From assembly GCF_014648275.1 (NCBI RefSeq), contig NZ_BMQU01000023.1, positions 1 through 64,000 on the forward strand: a DNA stretch of 64,000 nt, given 5' to 3'. The stretch comes from Pseudomonas laurentiana. GTDB taxonomy: Bacteria > Pseudomonadota > Gammaproteobacteria > Pseudomonadales > Pseudomonadaceae. This document shows, in pieces, positions 1 to 7,217 of this stretch. Every line of letters starts with the position of its first letter. The first letter of the stretch is position 1. The notes beneath the pieces are model-generated. The model saw only the letters and a list, made by a program, of their open reading frames with translations. It ran no database searches and had not been told where the DNA came from. Position numbers and translations under genes: made by a program.

Positions 1-252
1 CACGCCTTCGCTCGGAATCGTGCACTGGAAGGCAGATACGCCAAGTCTGGCGTTAAGGAAGTTACGCAGGGTATCCCGCTGCGCTTCCGTTAGGAGCGAC
101 CACTTGACTGACCAGCTGCGCCGGAATGATTGAAGGCCAGATGCCCGGCGCAACTCATAGCTGTCGCCAAAGCTTGCTACATCCCGCGCAAAGGTGCCTG
201 CCGCAGTCAGCCCGTAATCAGGGTTTCTGCCAATATCAGGTAGCGTTTCCAT
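1..252 (-). CDS. Phage minor tail protein (M-like), partial
   Basis: This is the first 84 codons of a minus-strand gene that runs off the left edge. It starts METLPDIG and contains a conserved stretch around SFRRSWSVKW followed by a line like LTEAQRDTLRNFL, typical of the lambda minor tail protein M family (tail tip assembly). It starts 8 nt downstream of the tape-measure stop, the position M holds after H in lambda. The C-terminal part is not visible. Confidence 0.75.
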   Translation of the reverse strand, partial: METLPDIGRNPDYGLTAAGTFARDVASFGDSYELRRASGLQSFRRSWSVKWSLLTEAQRDTLRNFLNARLGVSAFQCTIPSEGV

Positions 253-260
253 GGGTTTCC

Positions 261-3152
261 TTATGCGAGCATGCCGCCAGGACGCTGCTCGTCCTGTATG
301 ACTTGCCGAACAATGTCGCGGACGCCTTCGCCAGCTTGCTGACCCTGACGCCGAGCCTCCGTATCGCTCATGCCAGGCTGGGCCTGGATGTTGACGGCAA
401 TGGGGATGCTGACATGGCCGCCACTTGTCAATCGGCTATTGGTGCCGCCACTGCTTGCTGGCGAGGCAGAGCGCGCCGAACTGATCGGCGTTACATTGCC
501 AGTGCGCAAGCTCTCAACCGCAGCAACGCCGCCGAAGCGACGAATGTCCGCCTGCGACCAGACTACTTCGCCTTTGTGGACGATGCCGGCCGGGTCATTG
601 ACACCGCCAGGGCCGGTGTAGCCGCCACTTGAGAATCCAATACCAGCGATAGCTGCGACGTTGGCAGCTGCAGCAACTCCAGCGGAAATAGCTAGTGCAA
701 CGCCAAGCGGGTACGGCTGTACAGCGAGAGCATTCTGAACTGCGACATAACCTTGGATGGTCGCCTGAGCAATGGCGGCCGCCTTGCCAATGGCCATAAG
801 CTTCGAGTTCTCCGACTGACTTAGAGCAGACAAATTCCCGAAGAAGTCAGCACTTGAGCTGAGGATCGCAGAGTTTTTTGCCTGCTCGATCTTGGCCCTG
901 TTCTCTGCGGCCTGGTTGTTGATGTTGGCCACGCGCTCGGCGTAGATCTCTTCATTGATGGCTTTGAGGTCCAGGTAGGCTTTTTGCTTCTCAAGTTCGA
1001 TGGCTCGCCACTGATCCAGCCTGGCCGACTCATCATTCAGCCGAGTGATCTCGCTGTTAGCGCCGCCTATGGACGGATCAAGCCCGGTAGTGGTCGGAGC
1101 CTTGCTGACGCCCTCGACGGTGCCAGGCTTCTGCGCCGCATTCAGGTTGATATCACGGATCTTTATCAGTGTTTCCAGGCGCTTGGCGGCCTCGGTGTTG
1201 CCCTGCCGCTCGTACTCAGCCATTTGCGCGGCATCGTCAAGGCTGGACTTCAGATTGTTCGCTTCGCGCAGCTGACCGGTTAGGGTCAGCAGCTTTACCT
1301 GGTCGTCGTTCGCCTGCTTGATGCCCTTCTGAATCTCGGCCTCTCGCTCTAGTGCAGCGTTGCGCTTCAGCTGGGCAGTGATCAGGTCCTGATTGGCCAG
1401 CAGCGACTTCTGGTCGGCGGTCAGAGTCTGTTTGGCCTTGATGTCGGCAAGTTGCTGCTCCCACTTGACCAAGGCTTGCGCCTGGGTGCCGATCTTCTCG
1501 ACCGCGATGCCCTGGCCATTGATCGAGGCTAATTGCTGGGTCAGCACGGCATTGGTCTGCCGAGCCGAATCCAGCATCCTAATGCCGGCATCTTCGGTGT
1601 AGGCCTTTGGTGCTGCTGGTTTCTTCTCCTTATCGGCGTACTCTTTGCGGATGTCCGCGATGCGCCTCTCGATCTCGGCCTCTGAGACTTTCGCCTCAAG
1701 ACCCTTGGTGCGCGCCTTGGTGATCTCGTCTTCCATTTTCTGCTGGTTGCTGCGGTACTTCAGGCCATCCTCGTTCCACTGCTTGTCAGCGGCGATGGCG
1801 GCCTTGCGCGCCTGCTGCTCAGCTGAGGCGGCTTCACTCTTCTGTCGTTGCGCATCGACGGCTGCCTGCGCCAGCGCCACTTGCTGCTCAAGACCGGCAA
1901 TCAATGCCTTGTCGCCGATCTGCTGGGCGTCTTGCAGTTGACCTTGTAGGTGCTGCAGCTTGAACAGCTCGGGACTGGCGGCCAGGCGATCTTTCAGCTC
2001 GCTCCACACGCCAGCGACGCTGATTTTCACGTCATCCCAAGCCTTAGCCAGGCCGCGCGTGGATTCGACCATTTCCTTGTTGCGCGCACCCATCTCGTCG
2101 GCCACGGCGCCGGACAAGACCTTGATTGCCTCCATCCGGTCGCCTTGCTGCTCCAGCGAACGGATCTGGTCGAACACTGCCTGGGTGATGACGCCGTATT
2201 TGTCGCTGTACTCGGCGGCCAAGTCAGTCACGCTGCCCTTGGTGCTGGACAACTGATCAGCGATCTCGGCAGAGCTCTTTCCGGTGGCCACGGACATCTC
2301 GGTGGCTGCGCGCGCTACTTGAGTGAACACCTCTCCAGTCAGCCGGCCATTGCTGGCCAGTGCCAGTACCGCCTGGCTGGCTTGATCGAAGTTGCGCCCG
2401 CCAGCAATGGCATTGGACATAGCGATCAGGTCGTCAGCAGTCTTGCCCGCCGCATCGCCGGTCAGCGTGAGCGCCTTTCGGTACTGCTCGGATTGTTCGT
2501 ATCCCTTGTACGCCGCTAGGGTGAAACCGGCGATGGCCGCGCCGGCCAGGGTGAACGGGTTGATCAGACCGGCGACATAGCCTCCCAGCGCCTTGGCGGC
2601 CGGCCCGACGCCACCGAACATATCCTTCAACTGGCCACCCTGCTGCAGGAAGACGGTCAGCGGTGCCTGACCGCCCTGGAGCGACGTAGCGATATCGGTG
2701 AATTGCGCCGGCACACCGCGCAGAGCCGCTGCCGTCTGCTTGGCCGACATGCCGGTCTTGTTCAGGTCGCCACTAAAGCCAGTCAGCGATTCGCGGGTAG
2801 CGTTGATCTTGGCCAGGTACTCGTCGTAGGTGGACTTGTCCAGCGTGGTTCCGGCCGCCTTTCGATGCTTGTTCAGCGCCTGCTCTTGCTTGTCCAGCTC
2901 GCCCAGCTTGCGGGTGACAGGATCAATGCTGCCCAGCAGGCGCTCCAGCTCTTCGCGCTGACCTTCGACAGAGTCCTTTGACTTCTCCGTGCTCTTGGAC
3001 AGCCCTTCAAGGCCTGCTCCAGCCTTGTCCATGGCCGGCTTGATGCGCAGGCCGGCCGACTCCATGCCCTCAAGCGCCTTTTGGACATCGACCGCCTTCT
3101 GCTCGGCATTCCGGCTATCGATCTCGATGGACAGGCGCGAGGTCTGGTTCAT
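261..3152 (-). CDS. Tail tape measure protein
   Basis: 963 aa, lambda gpH type. It sets tail length and later helps DNA entry. The N-terminal third is a helical, charged region; at about 140-230 is a lambda-type tape-measure domain with ALTLTGDAAGKTADDL; long Gln/Ala/Lys-rich coiled coil follows; around 770-860 a hydrophobic Ala-rich segment with IGFSSGGYTGPGG matches the lambda tape-measure C-terminal domain. It lies upstream of the minor tail gene. Unlike lambda, it is separated from its chaperone gene G/GT by about 3.2 kb of inserted genes. Confidence 0.93.
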   Translation of the reverse strand: MNQTSRLSIEIDSRNAEQKAVDVQKALEGMESAGLRIKPAMDKAGAGLEGLSKSTEKSKDSVEGQREELERLLGSIDPVTRKLGELDKQEQALNKHRKAAGTTLDKSTYDEYLAKINATRESLTGFSGDLNKTGMSAKQTAAALRGVPAQFTDIATSLQGGQAPLTVFLQQGGQLKDMFGGVGPAAKALGGYVAGLINPFTLAGAAIAGFTLAAYKGYEQSEQYRKALTLTGDAAGKTADDLIAMSNAIAGGRNFDQASQAVLALASNGRLTGEVFTQVARAATEMSVATGKSSAEIADQLSSTKGSVTDLAAEYSDKYGVITQAVFDQIRSLEQQGDRMEAIKVLSGAVADEMGARNKEMVESTRGLAKAWDDVKISVAGVWSELKDRLAASPELFKLQHLQGQLQDAQQIGDKALIAGLEQQVALAQAAVDAQRQKSEAASAEQQARKAAIAADKQWNEDGLKYRSNQQKMEDEITKARTKGLEAKVSEAEIERRIADIRKEYADKEKKPAAPKAYTEDAGIRMLDSARQTNAVLTQQLASINGQGIAVEKIGTQAQALVKWEQQLADIKAKQTLTADQKSLLANQDLITAQLKRNAALEREAEIQKGIKQANDDQVKLLTLTGQLREANNLKSSLDDAAQMAEYERQGNTEAAKRLETLIKIRDINLNAAQKPGTVEGVSKAPTTTGLDPSIGGANSEITRLNDESARLDQWRAIELEKQKAYLDLKAINEEIYAERVANINNQAAENRAKIEQAKNSAILSSSADFFGNLSALSQSENSKLMAIGKAAAIAQATIQGYVAVQNALAVQPYPLGVALAISAGVAAAANVAAIAGIGFSSGGYTGPGGVNDPAGIVHKGEVVWSQADIRRFGGVAAVESLRTGNVTPISSARSASPASSGGTNSRLTSGGHVSIPIAVNIQAQPGMSDTEARRQGQQAGEGVRDIVRQVIQDEQRPGGMLA

Positions 3153-3170
3153 TACGTTTCTCCGGGCAAT

Positions 3171-3194
3171 AAAAAACCCGCCGGAGCGGGTTTT
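3171..3194 (-). terminator. Intrinsic terminator after lipoprotein gene
   Basis: A perfect 9-bp stem AAAACCCGC/GCGGGTTTT with a 4-nt loop, followed on the minus strand by six Ts. It sits between the lipoprotein stop and the tape-measure start, so late transcription of the tape measure must read through it or restart. Confidence 0.85.
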
Positions 3195-3210
3195 AAAGGA
3201 TTCTTTGGGA

Positions 3211-3765
3211 TTACTTCATGCAGGACTCAAGCTCGTCCACAACGCCACCAAGAGATGCAAGTGCCGTTTCAACACCAGTACCGGTCATAGCGGCAATCTT
3301 GTGGTAACCATAACCGTTAGTTGTCCCAGCTTGCTCAATACCGGTAAATTTATAAATCCGAGAGCCTGCTGTCTGATTGACGTTAACCGTGTAACGCAGT
3401 GATCGCTCAACAAGGGATGTAGTGAATCTAGTCTCCCCGCGCGCGACTATCTCAGAGCCATCTGCCGCCACATATTGCGCGACCGACCCTCCGCCAACCT
3501 CTCGACTGCTGGATGCCTGATAATAATTGCCGGTGTATGACCCAGCATAGCCGCCAGACTGCGTCATCGTTACTGAATCGTTCCTGATCGTGATCGCAAC
3601 GCACTTCGGAAGGCTGCCTGACTTTACTGGTCCGTCGCGATTGACGGTGAGAGATTTAACGTTCTGCGACTCAAGCTCAACATCCCCATACCTGGCAAGG
3701 TCTGACGGGCTAGTTGCGCATCCAGAAATCATAATTGCAAGCAAAGTTACTGCGGCTGAGCGCAT
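3211..3765 (-). CDS. Phage-borne lipoprotein (moron)
   Basis: 184 aa. The start at 3765 is chosen because AGGTGG lies 7 nt upstream and the protein then begins MRSAAVTLLAIMISGC, a signal peptide with an ISGC lipobox. The mature part has repeated Gly/Tyr/Ser-rich turns and no family I recognise. It has its own terminator and lies between the antirepressor module and the tape measure, which is typical of a lysogenic-conversion gene. A surface role such as receptor masking is inference only. Confidence 0.75.
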   Translation of the reverse strand: MRSAAVTLLAIMISGCATSPSDLARYGDVELESQNVKSLTVNRDGPVKSGSLPKCVAITIRNDSVTMTQSGGYAGSYTGNYYQASSSREVGGGSVAQYVAADGSEIVARGETRFTTSLVERSLRYTVNVNQTAGSRIYKFTGIEQAGTTNGYGYHKIAAMTGTGVETALASLGGVVDELESCMK

Positions 3766-3822
3766 AAACCACCACCTATTCCCTGATGAAGTCAGCAATC
3801 TACCACCATCATCAGGAAGCGC

Positions 3823-3845
3823 AAAAACCCCGCGCAGGCGGGGTT
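3823..3845 (-). terminator. Intrinsic terminator of antirepressor operon
   Basis: AACCCCGC/GCGGGGTT stem with a 4-nt loop, then TTTTTGC on the minus strand. It lies 18 nt past the KilA-N gene stop and closes the arc-ant-kilA-N transcript. Confidence 0.85.
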
Positions 3846-3862
3846 CGGTTTCGTATGTAGGG

Positions 3863-4669
3863 TTACCGCGAAAGACCGTGCGCGACGACCTCAGGAATTT
3901 CGGCCTGCAGCTTCTCAGCGAGACGCTTCAGCGGATTGGCCACCGACTCCTTCCAGAGGACTTGCTGAACCGGCTTGCCGTCGCTGTGCTTCTTGCCTGT
4001 ATCGGTGATGACAGCGAACTCCTTGCCATCCGGCGTAACCTCCCAGCGCTTCTTGCCAGGCTTGTACGTCACGTGATGCTGCAGGCCGCACTGCGCCAGT
4101 AGCTTGTTCATGCTGTTACCGCTCATTCCGAACTTCGCGCCAAGCTCGGTCGGCAGATAGTTGAGCTCCTGGGCTTCGTTGACCAAACGCTTCACGCCAG
4201 CCATCTCCATGAGATCGATGCCGATGGCCGAGCGGACCATACTGTTGGCGCTCAGCAGAGCCTGATTACCTTCCAGACCAAAACTTTCCGCAATGCGCTT
4301 GGCTGCATCCAGATTATCGGCGGCAATCGGAAGTCGCTTTTCCTGTGGGATAACCGCGTCATTGGCAGATGCCGAGTCAAATGAGCGGATCACATGCAAG
4401 CTGAACGTAGGGCTGACCCACATGGCGTAGGCATACACCAGCTCCTTGCAAGCGTAGGTTCCAGGCGACCGACCACCACGGACAATCCTCAAAGCGGGAA
4501 TTCCCGCTTTGCCAATCTCGTCAACCAGCTCCTGGGCTTGGCCAACCCGCATCCATTCGCTCGGCTTGTGCCGCGCCTCGCCACCGGCTGCTTTATGGAA
4601 GTCATTCAGGCTGAAGCGCCCGTCATGGTCCTGATGGATCTCAATGCCTGCGATCATCAGCGTACTCAT
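3863..4669 (-). CDS. KilA-N domain protein, putative antirepressor
   Basis: 268 aa. The N-terminal about 110 residues form a KilA-N DNA-binding domain (MIAGIEIHQDHDGRFSLND, then GRSPGTYACKELVYAYAMWV). A C-terminal part with a short helix-turn-helix-like stretch and KPGKKRWEVTPDGKEFA resembles C-terminal domains of phage antirepressors. Its start overlaps the preceding antirepressor stop by 4 nt, so the two are probably coupled. The target is unknown; interference with CI-type repressors is inferred from the family. Confidence 0.85.
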   Translation of the reverse strand: MSTLMIAGIEIHQDHDGRFSLNDFHKAAGGEARHKPSEWMRVGQAQELVDEIGKAGIPALRIVRGGRSPGTYACKELVYAYAMWVSPTFSLHVIRSFDSASANDAVIPQEKRLPIAADNLDAAKRIAESFGLEGNQALLSANSMVRSAIGIDLMEMAGVKRLVNEAQELNYLPTELGAKFGMSGNSMNKLLAQCGLQHHVTYKPGKKRWEVTPDGKEFAVITDTGKKHSDGKPVQQVLWKESVANPLKRLAEKLQAEIPEVVAHGLSR

Positions 4670-5586
4670 GCTGCAGCCCTCCCATCGGACACCTCAACCG
4701 CATAACGTGTCGGTTGCTGCATCGCAGCCCCCAACCCCGTCAGAAACGAATTCAGCTGATGCAACCTGTTGCGCAGGCTACGAACTTCGAACCAGGCTCC
4801 ATCGATCTCGTAACCGGCATCGCGCAGTTCGCACAGGATCTTCTCGCACAACGACAGGTCCTGAGGGCGTGCACAGATGTCGCCCATGCTCACGTCAAGC
4901 CAAGCCTGGCCCATGCCGCGATGCTCAAGCATTTCCGGGCGGCGCTGGACTAGCGCCTCAAGTGGGTAATGAATGTCCAACTGTGGCTTGGCTTGCTCCG
5001 GGCCGAGGTACTCACCCTCAATCGCGTAGCTCGCGACGAAGTTGACGGCGGCTTGGAACTGGGCAGCGGGAATCAGCTCGACGCGCGGCACCCCGAAACA
5101 GGCATGCAAAGCGGAAGCGAGCTTCGCAGTTGCGCTACGCTGATGCTCCGAGCTCATTTTGGCTACCCGGCAACGTATGACGTTGCTGAGCCGCAAAGCA
5201 CCAGTCTTGCCGAGGATGTCCTCGACCATCGGTACCATGACGTTTTTGGAGTCTTCGTAGCGCCCATGCTTTCGGATCGCAGGCAGGACTTCGGCGGTCA
5301 CCCATTTCTTGAAGCACTTGGCCTCAGCCTTACGGCTACGCAGGATGGCCGAGTACAGCCCAGATTCGTTGATGACCAGCATTTCTTGCTCACCACCAAG
5401 GGTCTGCACAATTGACAGACCCTTTTCATCTTCATCCAGGTGGCGAGTCATCGCCGATGCTTCGCTATACAAAAGCGCTGCGGACACGTCGCTGGCGACA
5501 AACCAAGGTTGGTCACCTACCAGCATCGTGCGGACCTGCTGCTTTCCGAAATTGAACGGGATTACGTTTGTGCTATGATTCGCCAT
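4666..5586 (-). CDS. BRO-N antirepressor (Ant-like)
   Basis: 306 aa from the ATG at 5586; a longer reading frame continues upstream but through the leader hairpin and the Arc-like gene, so it is rejected. Residues about 10-115 are a BRO-N domain (VRTMLVGDQPWFVASDVSAAL, ending KKWVTAEVLPAIRKHGRY), found in P22-type antirepressors. The rest is helical and unassigned. It follows a small Arc-like gene on the same strand, as ant follows arc in P22 immI. The role, freeing the prophage from repression, is inference. Confidence 0.85.
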   Translation of the reverse strand: MANHSTNVIPFNFGKQQVRTMLVGDQPWFVASDVSAALLYSEASAMTRHLDEDEKGLSIVQTLGGEQEMLVINESGLYSAILRSRKAEAKCFKKWVTAEVLPAIRKHGRYEDSKNVMVPMVEDILGKTGALRLSNVIRCRVAKMSSEHQRSATAKLASALHACFGVPRVELIPAAQFQAAVNFVASYAIEGEYLGPEQAKPQLDIHYPLEALVQRRPEMLEHRGMGQAWLDVSMGDICARPQDLSLCEKILCELRDAGYEIDGAWFEVRSLRNRLHQLNSFLTGLGAAMQQPTRYAVEVSDGRAAA

Positions 5587-5623
5587 GACGTTGTTTTCCT
5601 GATCGTTAACTGCGTTGATCTCC

Positions 5624-5653
5624 GAAGCCTCAGTGTTCCCGCACTGGGGCTTC
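5624..5653 (-). promoter_or_regulatory. Hairpin between arc-like and antirepressor genes
   Basis: A 12-bp stem (GAAGCCTCAGTG/CACTGGGGCTTC, one G-U) with a 6-nt loop lies 38 nt upstream of the antirepressor start. No T-run follows, so it is not a standard terminator. It could modulate translation or be an sRNA target, as the P22 arc-ant junction is a target of the sar RNA; that is inference. Confidence 0.55.
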
Positions 5654-5660
5654 TTCGTTT

Positions 5661-5816
5661 TTAGGCTGCCGCCTGTTCCTGCCGCCGCTTTTCCTCTGAA
5701 ATCAAATAAACCAGCTCTGCTGTCTGAGAGCGATGGTTTTTCTGTGCCTGAATTTCCACCCACTGCTTCAGATCCTCTGGTAACCGCAGATTGAACTGCG
5801 GATCTTTTCTGGCCAT
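5661..5816 (-). CDS. Arc-like ribbon-helix-helix repressor
   Basis: 51 aa, the size of P22 Arc (53 aa). The start at 5816 has AGGAGGGG just upstream. The protein begins MARKDPQFNLRLPEDLKQWV, the Arc/MetJ N-terminal beta strand and first helix, and continues with a second helix (SQTAELVYLISEEKR). It should bind DNA as a dimer of dimers. It is cotranscribed with the antirepressor and probably limits its expression. Confidence 0.9.
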   Translation of the reverse strand: MARKDPQFNLRLPEDLKQWVEIQAQKNHRSQTAELVYLISEEKRRQEQAAA

Positions 5817-5826
5817 GCGCCCCTCC

Positions 5827-5898
5827 TGATGCATCACCGTTGTGCATAATTTAAATGTAGAACGGTGATGCATTGATGTCAATACCACCGTGATGCAT
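5827..5898. promoter_or_regulatory. Divergent arc/mnt control region with promoter and TGATGCAT repeats
   Basis: On the minus strand TTGACA (5882-5877), a 17-bp spacer and TACATT (5859-5854) form a near-consensus promoter firing toward the Arc-like gene. Three copies of TGATGCAT lie at 5827-5834, 5866-5873 and 5891-5898; the first is within the palindrome TGATGCATCA and the second is in the promoter spacer. They are the likely operators for the Arc-like and/or Mnt-like protein. Confidence 0.7.
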
Positions 5899-5943
5899 CC
5901 TTTTGATCAATATTCCGTAAAATCGAGTTTTACGAAAAACCAC

Positions 5944-6372
5944 ATGAGCCGCACCGACCCCCAATTCAATCTTCGTATTCCTGAATCCTTGCGTGACCAA
6001 GTCATGGCCGCCGCCAAGGAAAACGGGCGCTCAGCTACCGCCGAAATACTCGCGCGGCTTGAGCTGAGCTTTATTGGTGAAGCTCCGCAGCAGGAATTGA
6101 TTCCTGCGGCTAAAGCAAAGGAAATGTCGTCCATTGCTAGACAGAGCATCCCTGCCGTAGTGAAGAAGCGAGTGCTTGATGGCTTGAATCAGGCTGTTTC
6201 GATGGGCCATGCCTCGGCACTGATTGAATTAGGCGACCTAGAAATTGAAGCCATGCCTGAAGCCGATATGAACGGTTTGATGGACGCTTTCACAGAATGG
6301 CTAGAGGCAGCGGGATACAACGTCGAGTGGGATGGCCCTGACCATCTCTCTGTCAGATTTGACGAGTGGTAA
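5944..6372 (+). CDS. Mnt-like ribbon-helix-helix regulator
   Basis: 142 aa from the ATG at 5944. The first 45 residues (MSRTDPQFNLRIPESLRDQV, then NGRSATAEILARLEL) are an Arc/Mnt fold very close to the divergent Arc-like protein. About 95 further residues have no assignment. P22 Mnt is 83 aa and is likewise transcribed away from arc. Repression of the arc-ant promoter is inferred from that layout. It runs antisense to the surrounding tail operon. Confidence 0.8.
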   Translation: MSRTDPQFNLRIPESLRDQVMAAAKENGRSATAEILARLELSFIGEAPQQELIPAAKAKEMSSIARQSIPAVVKKRVLDGLNQAVSMGHASALIELGDLEIEAMPEADMNGLMDAFTEWLEAAGYNVEWDGPDHLSVRFDEW

Positions 6373-6376
6373 CCCC

Positions 6377-6402
6377 AAGCCCGGCCCAGCGCCTGGCTTT
6401 TT
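6377..6402 (+). terminator. Terminator after mnt-like gene
   Basis: AAGCC...GGCTT hairpin with a GC-rich interior followed by TTTTTC, starting 5 nt past the stop. It stops + transcription before it enters the converging tail chaperone genes. Confidence 0.7.
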
Positions 6403-6408
6403 CATGCC

Positions 6409-6726
6409 TCAATCTTCATCCTCAGCCAGGCACAGCGCGTCAAGGGTGAACACGACTTCGTCAATCTCTGCCCTCGCCATTGCCGGAGGGTACGCCTCCA
6501 GCCAATCGGATATCTCGCGAGCTGACAAGGGCAACGGGAATGCCCCAGCCATCGTCGTCAGGAAGCGCCGGCCACGGGTGATGTTGCGGAACGTGCTCAG
6601 CAGGTAGGCGGTGACAGGATCGTTTTCCGGCTCATCCGGAACGGCCATGCCAAGGCGCTGGTAAATTACTTGGCGCTTTTCGCCACCGCCGCCCCACTCC
6701 TTTTCCCACTCGAACCGGGCGACGAC
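6409..6726 (-). CDS. Tail assembly chaperone T extension (via -1 frameshift)
   Basis: The frame -1 to the upstream chaperone is open from the slippery site at 6732-6726 to the stop at 6409 (105 codons). It reads VVARFEWEKEWGGGG, EKRQVIYQRLGMAVPDEP and so on, a charged protein-like sequence that extends well upstream of the only ATG (6648). It is therefore read as the T part of a G-T fusion of about 242 aa, which in lambda recruits tail tube subunits to the tape measure. Independent translation from 6648 is less likely because no good Shine-Dalgarno is seen. Confidence 0.8.
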   Translation of the reverse strand, partial: VVARFEWEKEWGGGGEKRQVIYQRLGMAVPDEPENDPVTAYLLSTFRNITRGRRFLTTMAGAFPLPLSAREISDWLEAYPPAMARAEIDEVVFTLDALCLAEDED

Positions 6727-7136
6727 TTTCCCACCGTCTCCGCCATGGCTTCTTGCGCCTCCAGGGTCGATGCGGAGGCTTCACGCAGTACGAACAGGAA
6801 GAACTCCACGTTGCTATCGAGCATCTGCTCGCCTACCTCTGGACTGTAGGGCAGCGGGTTGCCGTCCTCATCCTGCACGCCGGACCAGTCCAGCACAATG
6901 AACTGGCTCAGCAGCTTGCACTGGGTCTGGTGCTCGGTGGTCTCACCAGGAACGATACCCACCACACCGGTAGCAAACTGGGCGTCAGTGTTGCGCAGCT
7001 TGCGCCGCTCGCGCTCCAGGGCGACCGCGTAATGCGGGTTGTCGATGCGCGCCAGGCGCACCTTGGTGTCGGCGTCGTAATCGACCCACTTGGTTTCCGA
7101 GGTGTTCTGCTCGTTCTTGGTCAGTCGCAAAGCCAT
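6666..7136 (-). CDS. Tail assembly chaperone (G-like)
   Basis: 156 aa from the ATG at 7136, preceded by AAGGA. It lies directly after the tail tube gene, where G sits in lambda, and ends in a low-complexity Ser/Gly/Lys tail (SSPGSSGKRSG) that is simply the zero-frame reading past the frameshift site. The body includes EHQTQCKLLSQFIVLDWSG and a C-terminal helix ASASTLEAQEAMAE. It coats the tape measure during assembly and is absent from the virion, by analogy with lambda. Confidence 0.85.
   Translation of the reverse strand: MALRLTKNEQNTSETKWVDYDADTKVRLARIDNPHYAVALERERRKLRNTDAQFATGVVGIVPGETTEHQTQCKLLSQFIVLDWSGVQDEDGNPLPYSPEVGEQMLDSNVEFFLFVLREASASTLEAQEAMAETVGKSSPGSSGKRSGAAVAKSAK
6726..6732 (-). 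promoter_or_regulatory. Programmed -1 frameshift slippery site GGGAAAG
   Basis: On the minus strand the zero-frame codons are GTG GGA AAG, giving G_GGA_AAG, identical to the lambda G/GT heptamer. Slippage joins codon 137 of the G-like gene to the 105-codon extension. Confidence 0.85.
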
Positions 7137-7217
7137 ACTTGAATTCCTTACGCCACGCCAGAAAAGGACCGCACCGAGTGGCGTTGTGCCCGGTGCGGCC
7201 AAAAGAGCGATGCGGTG

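Noticed and set aside
5587-5847. Extended 393-aa start for the BRO-N antirepressor
   Set aside because: The extension would run through the Arc-like gene and the hairpin in another frame; the ATG at 5586 begins exactly at the BRO-N domain.
6649-6700. Slippery-site candidates GGAAAAG and GCGAAAAG near the G-like gene stop
   Set aside because: They are not in the X_XXY_YYZ phase of the zero frame. The exact lambda heptamer GGGAAAG at 6732-6726 is in phase.
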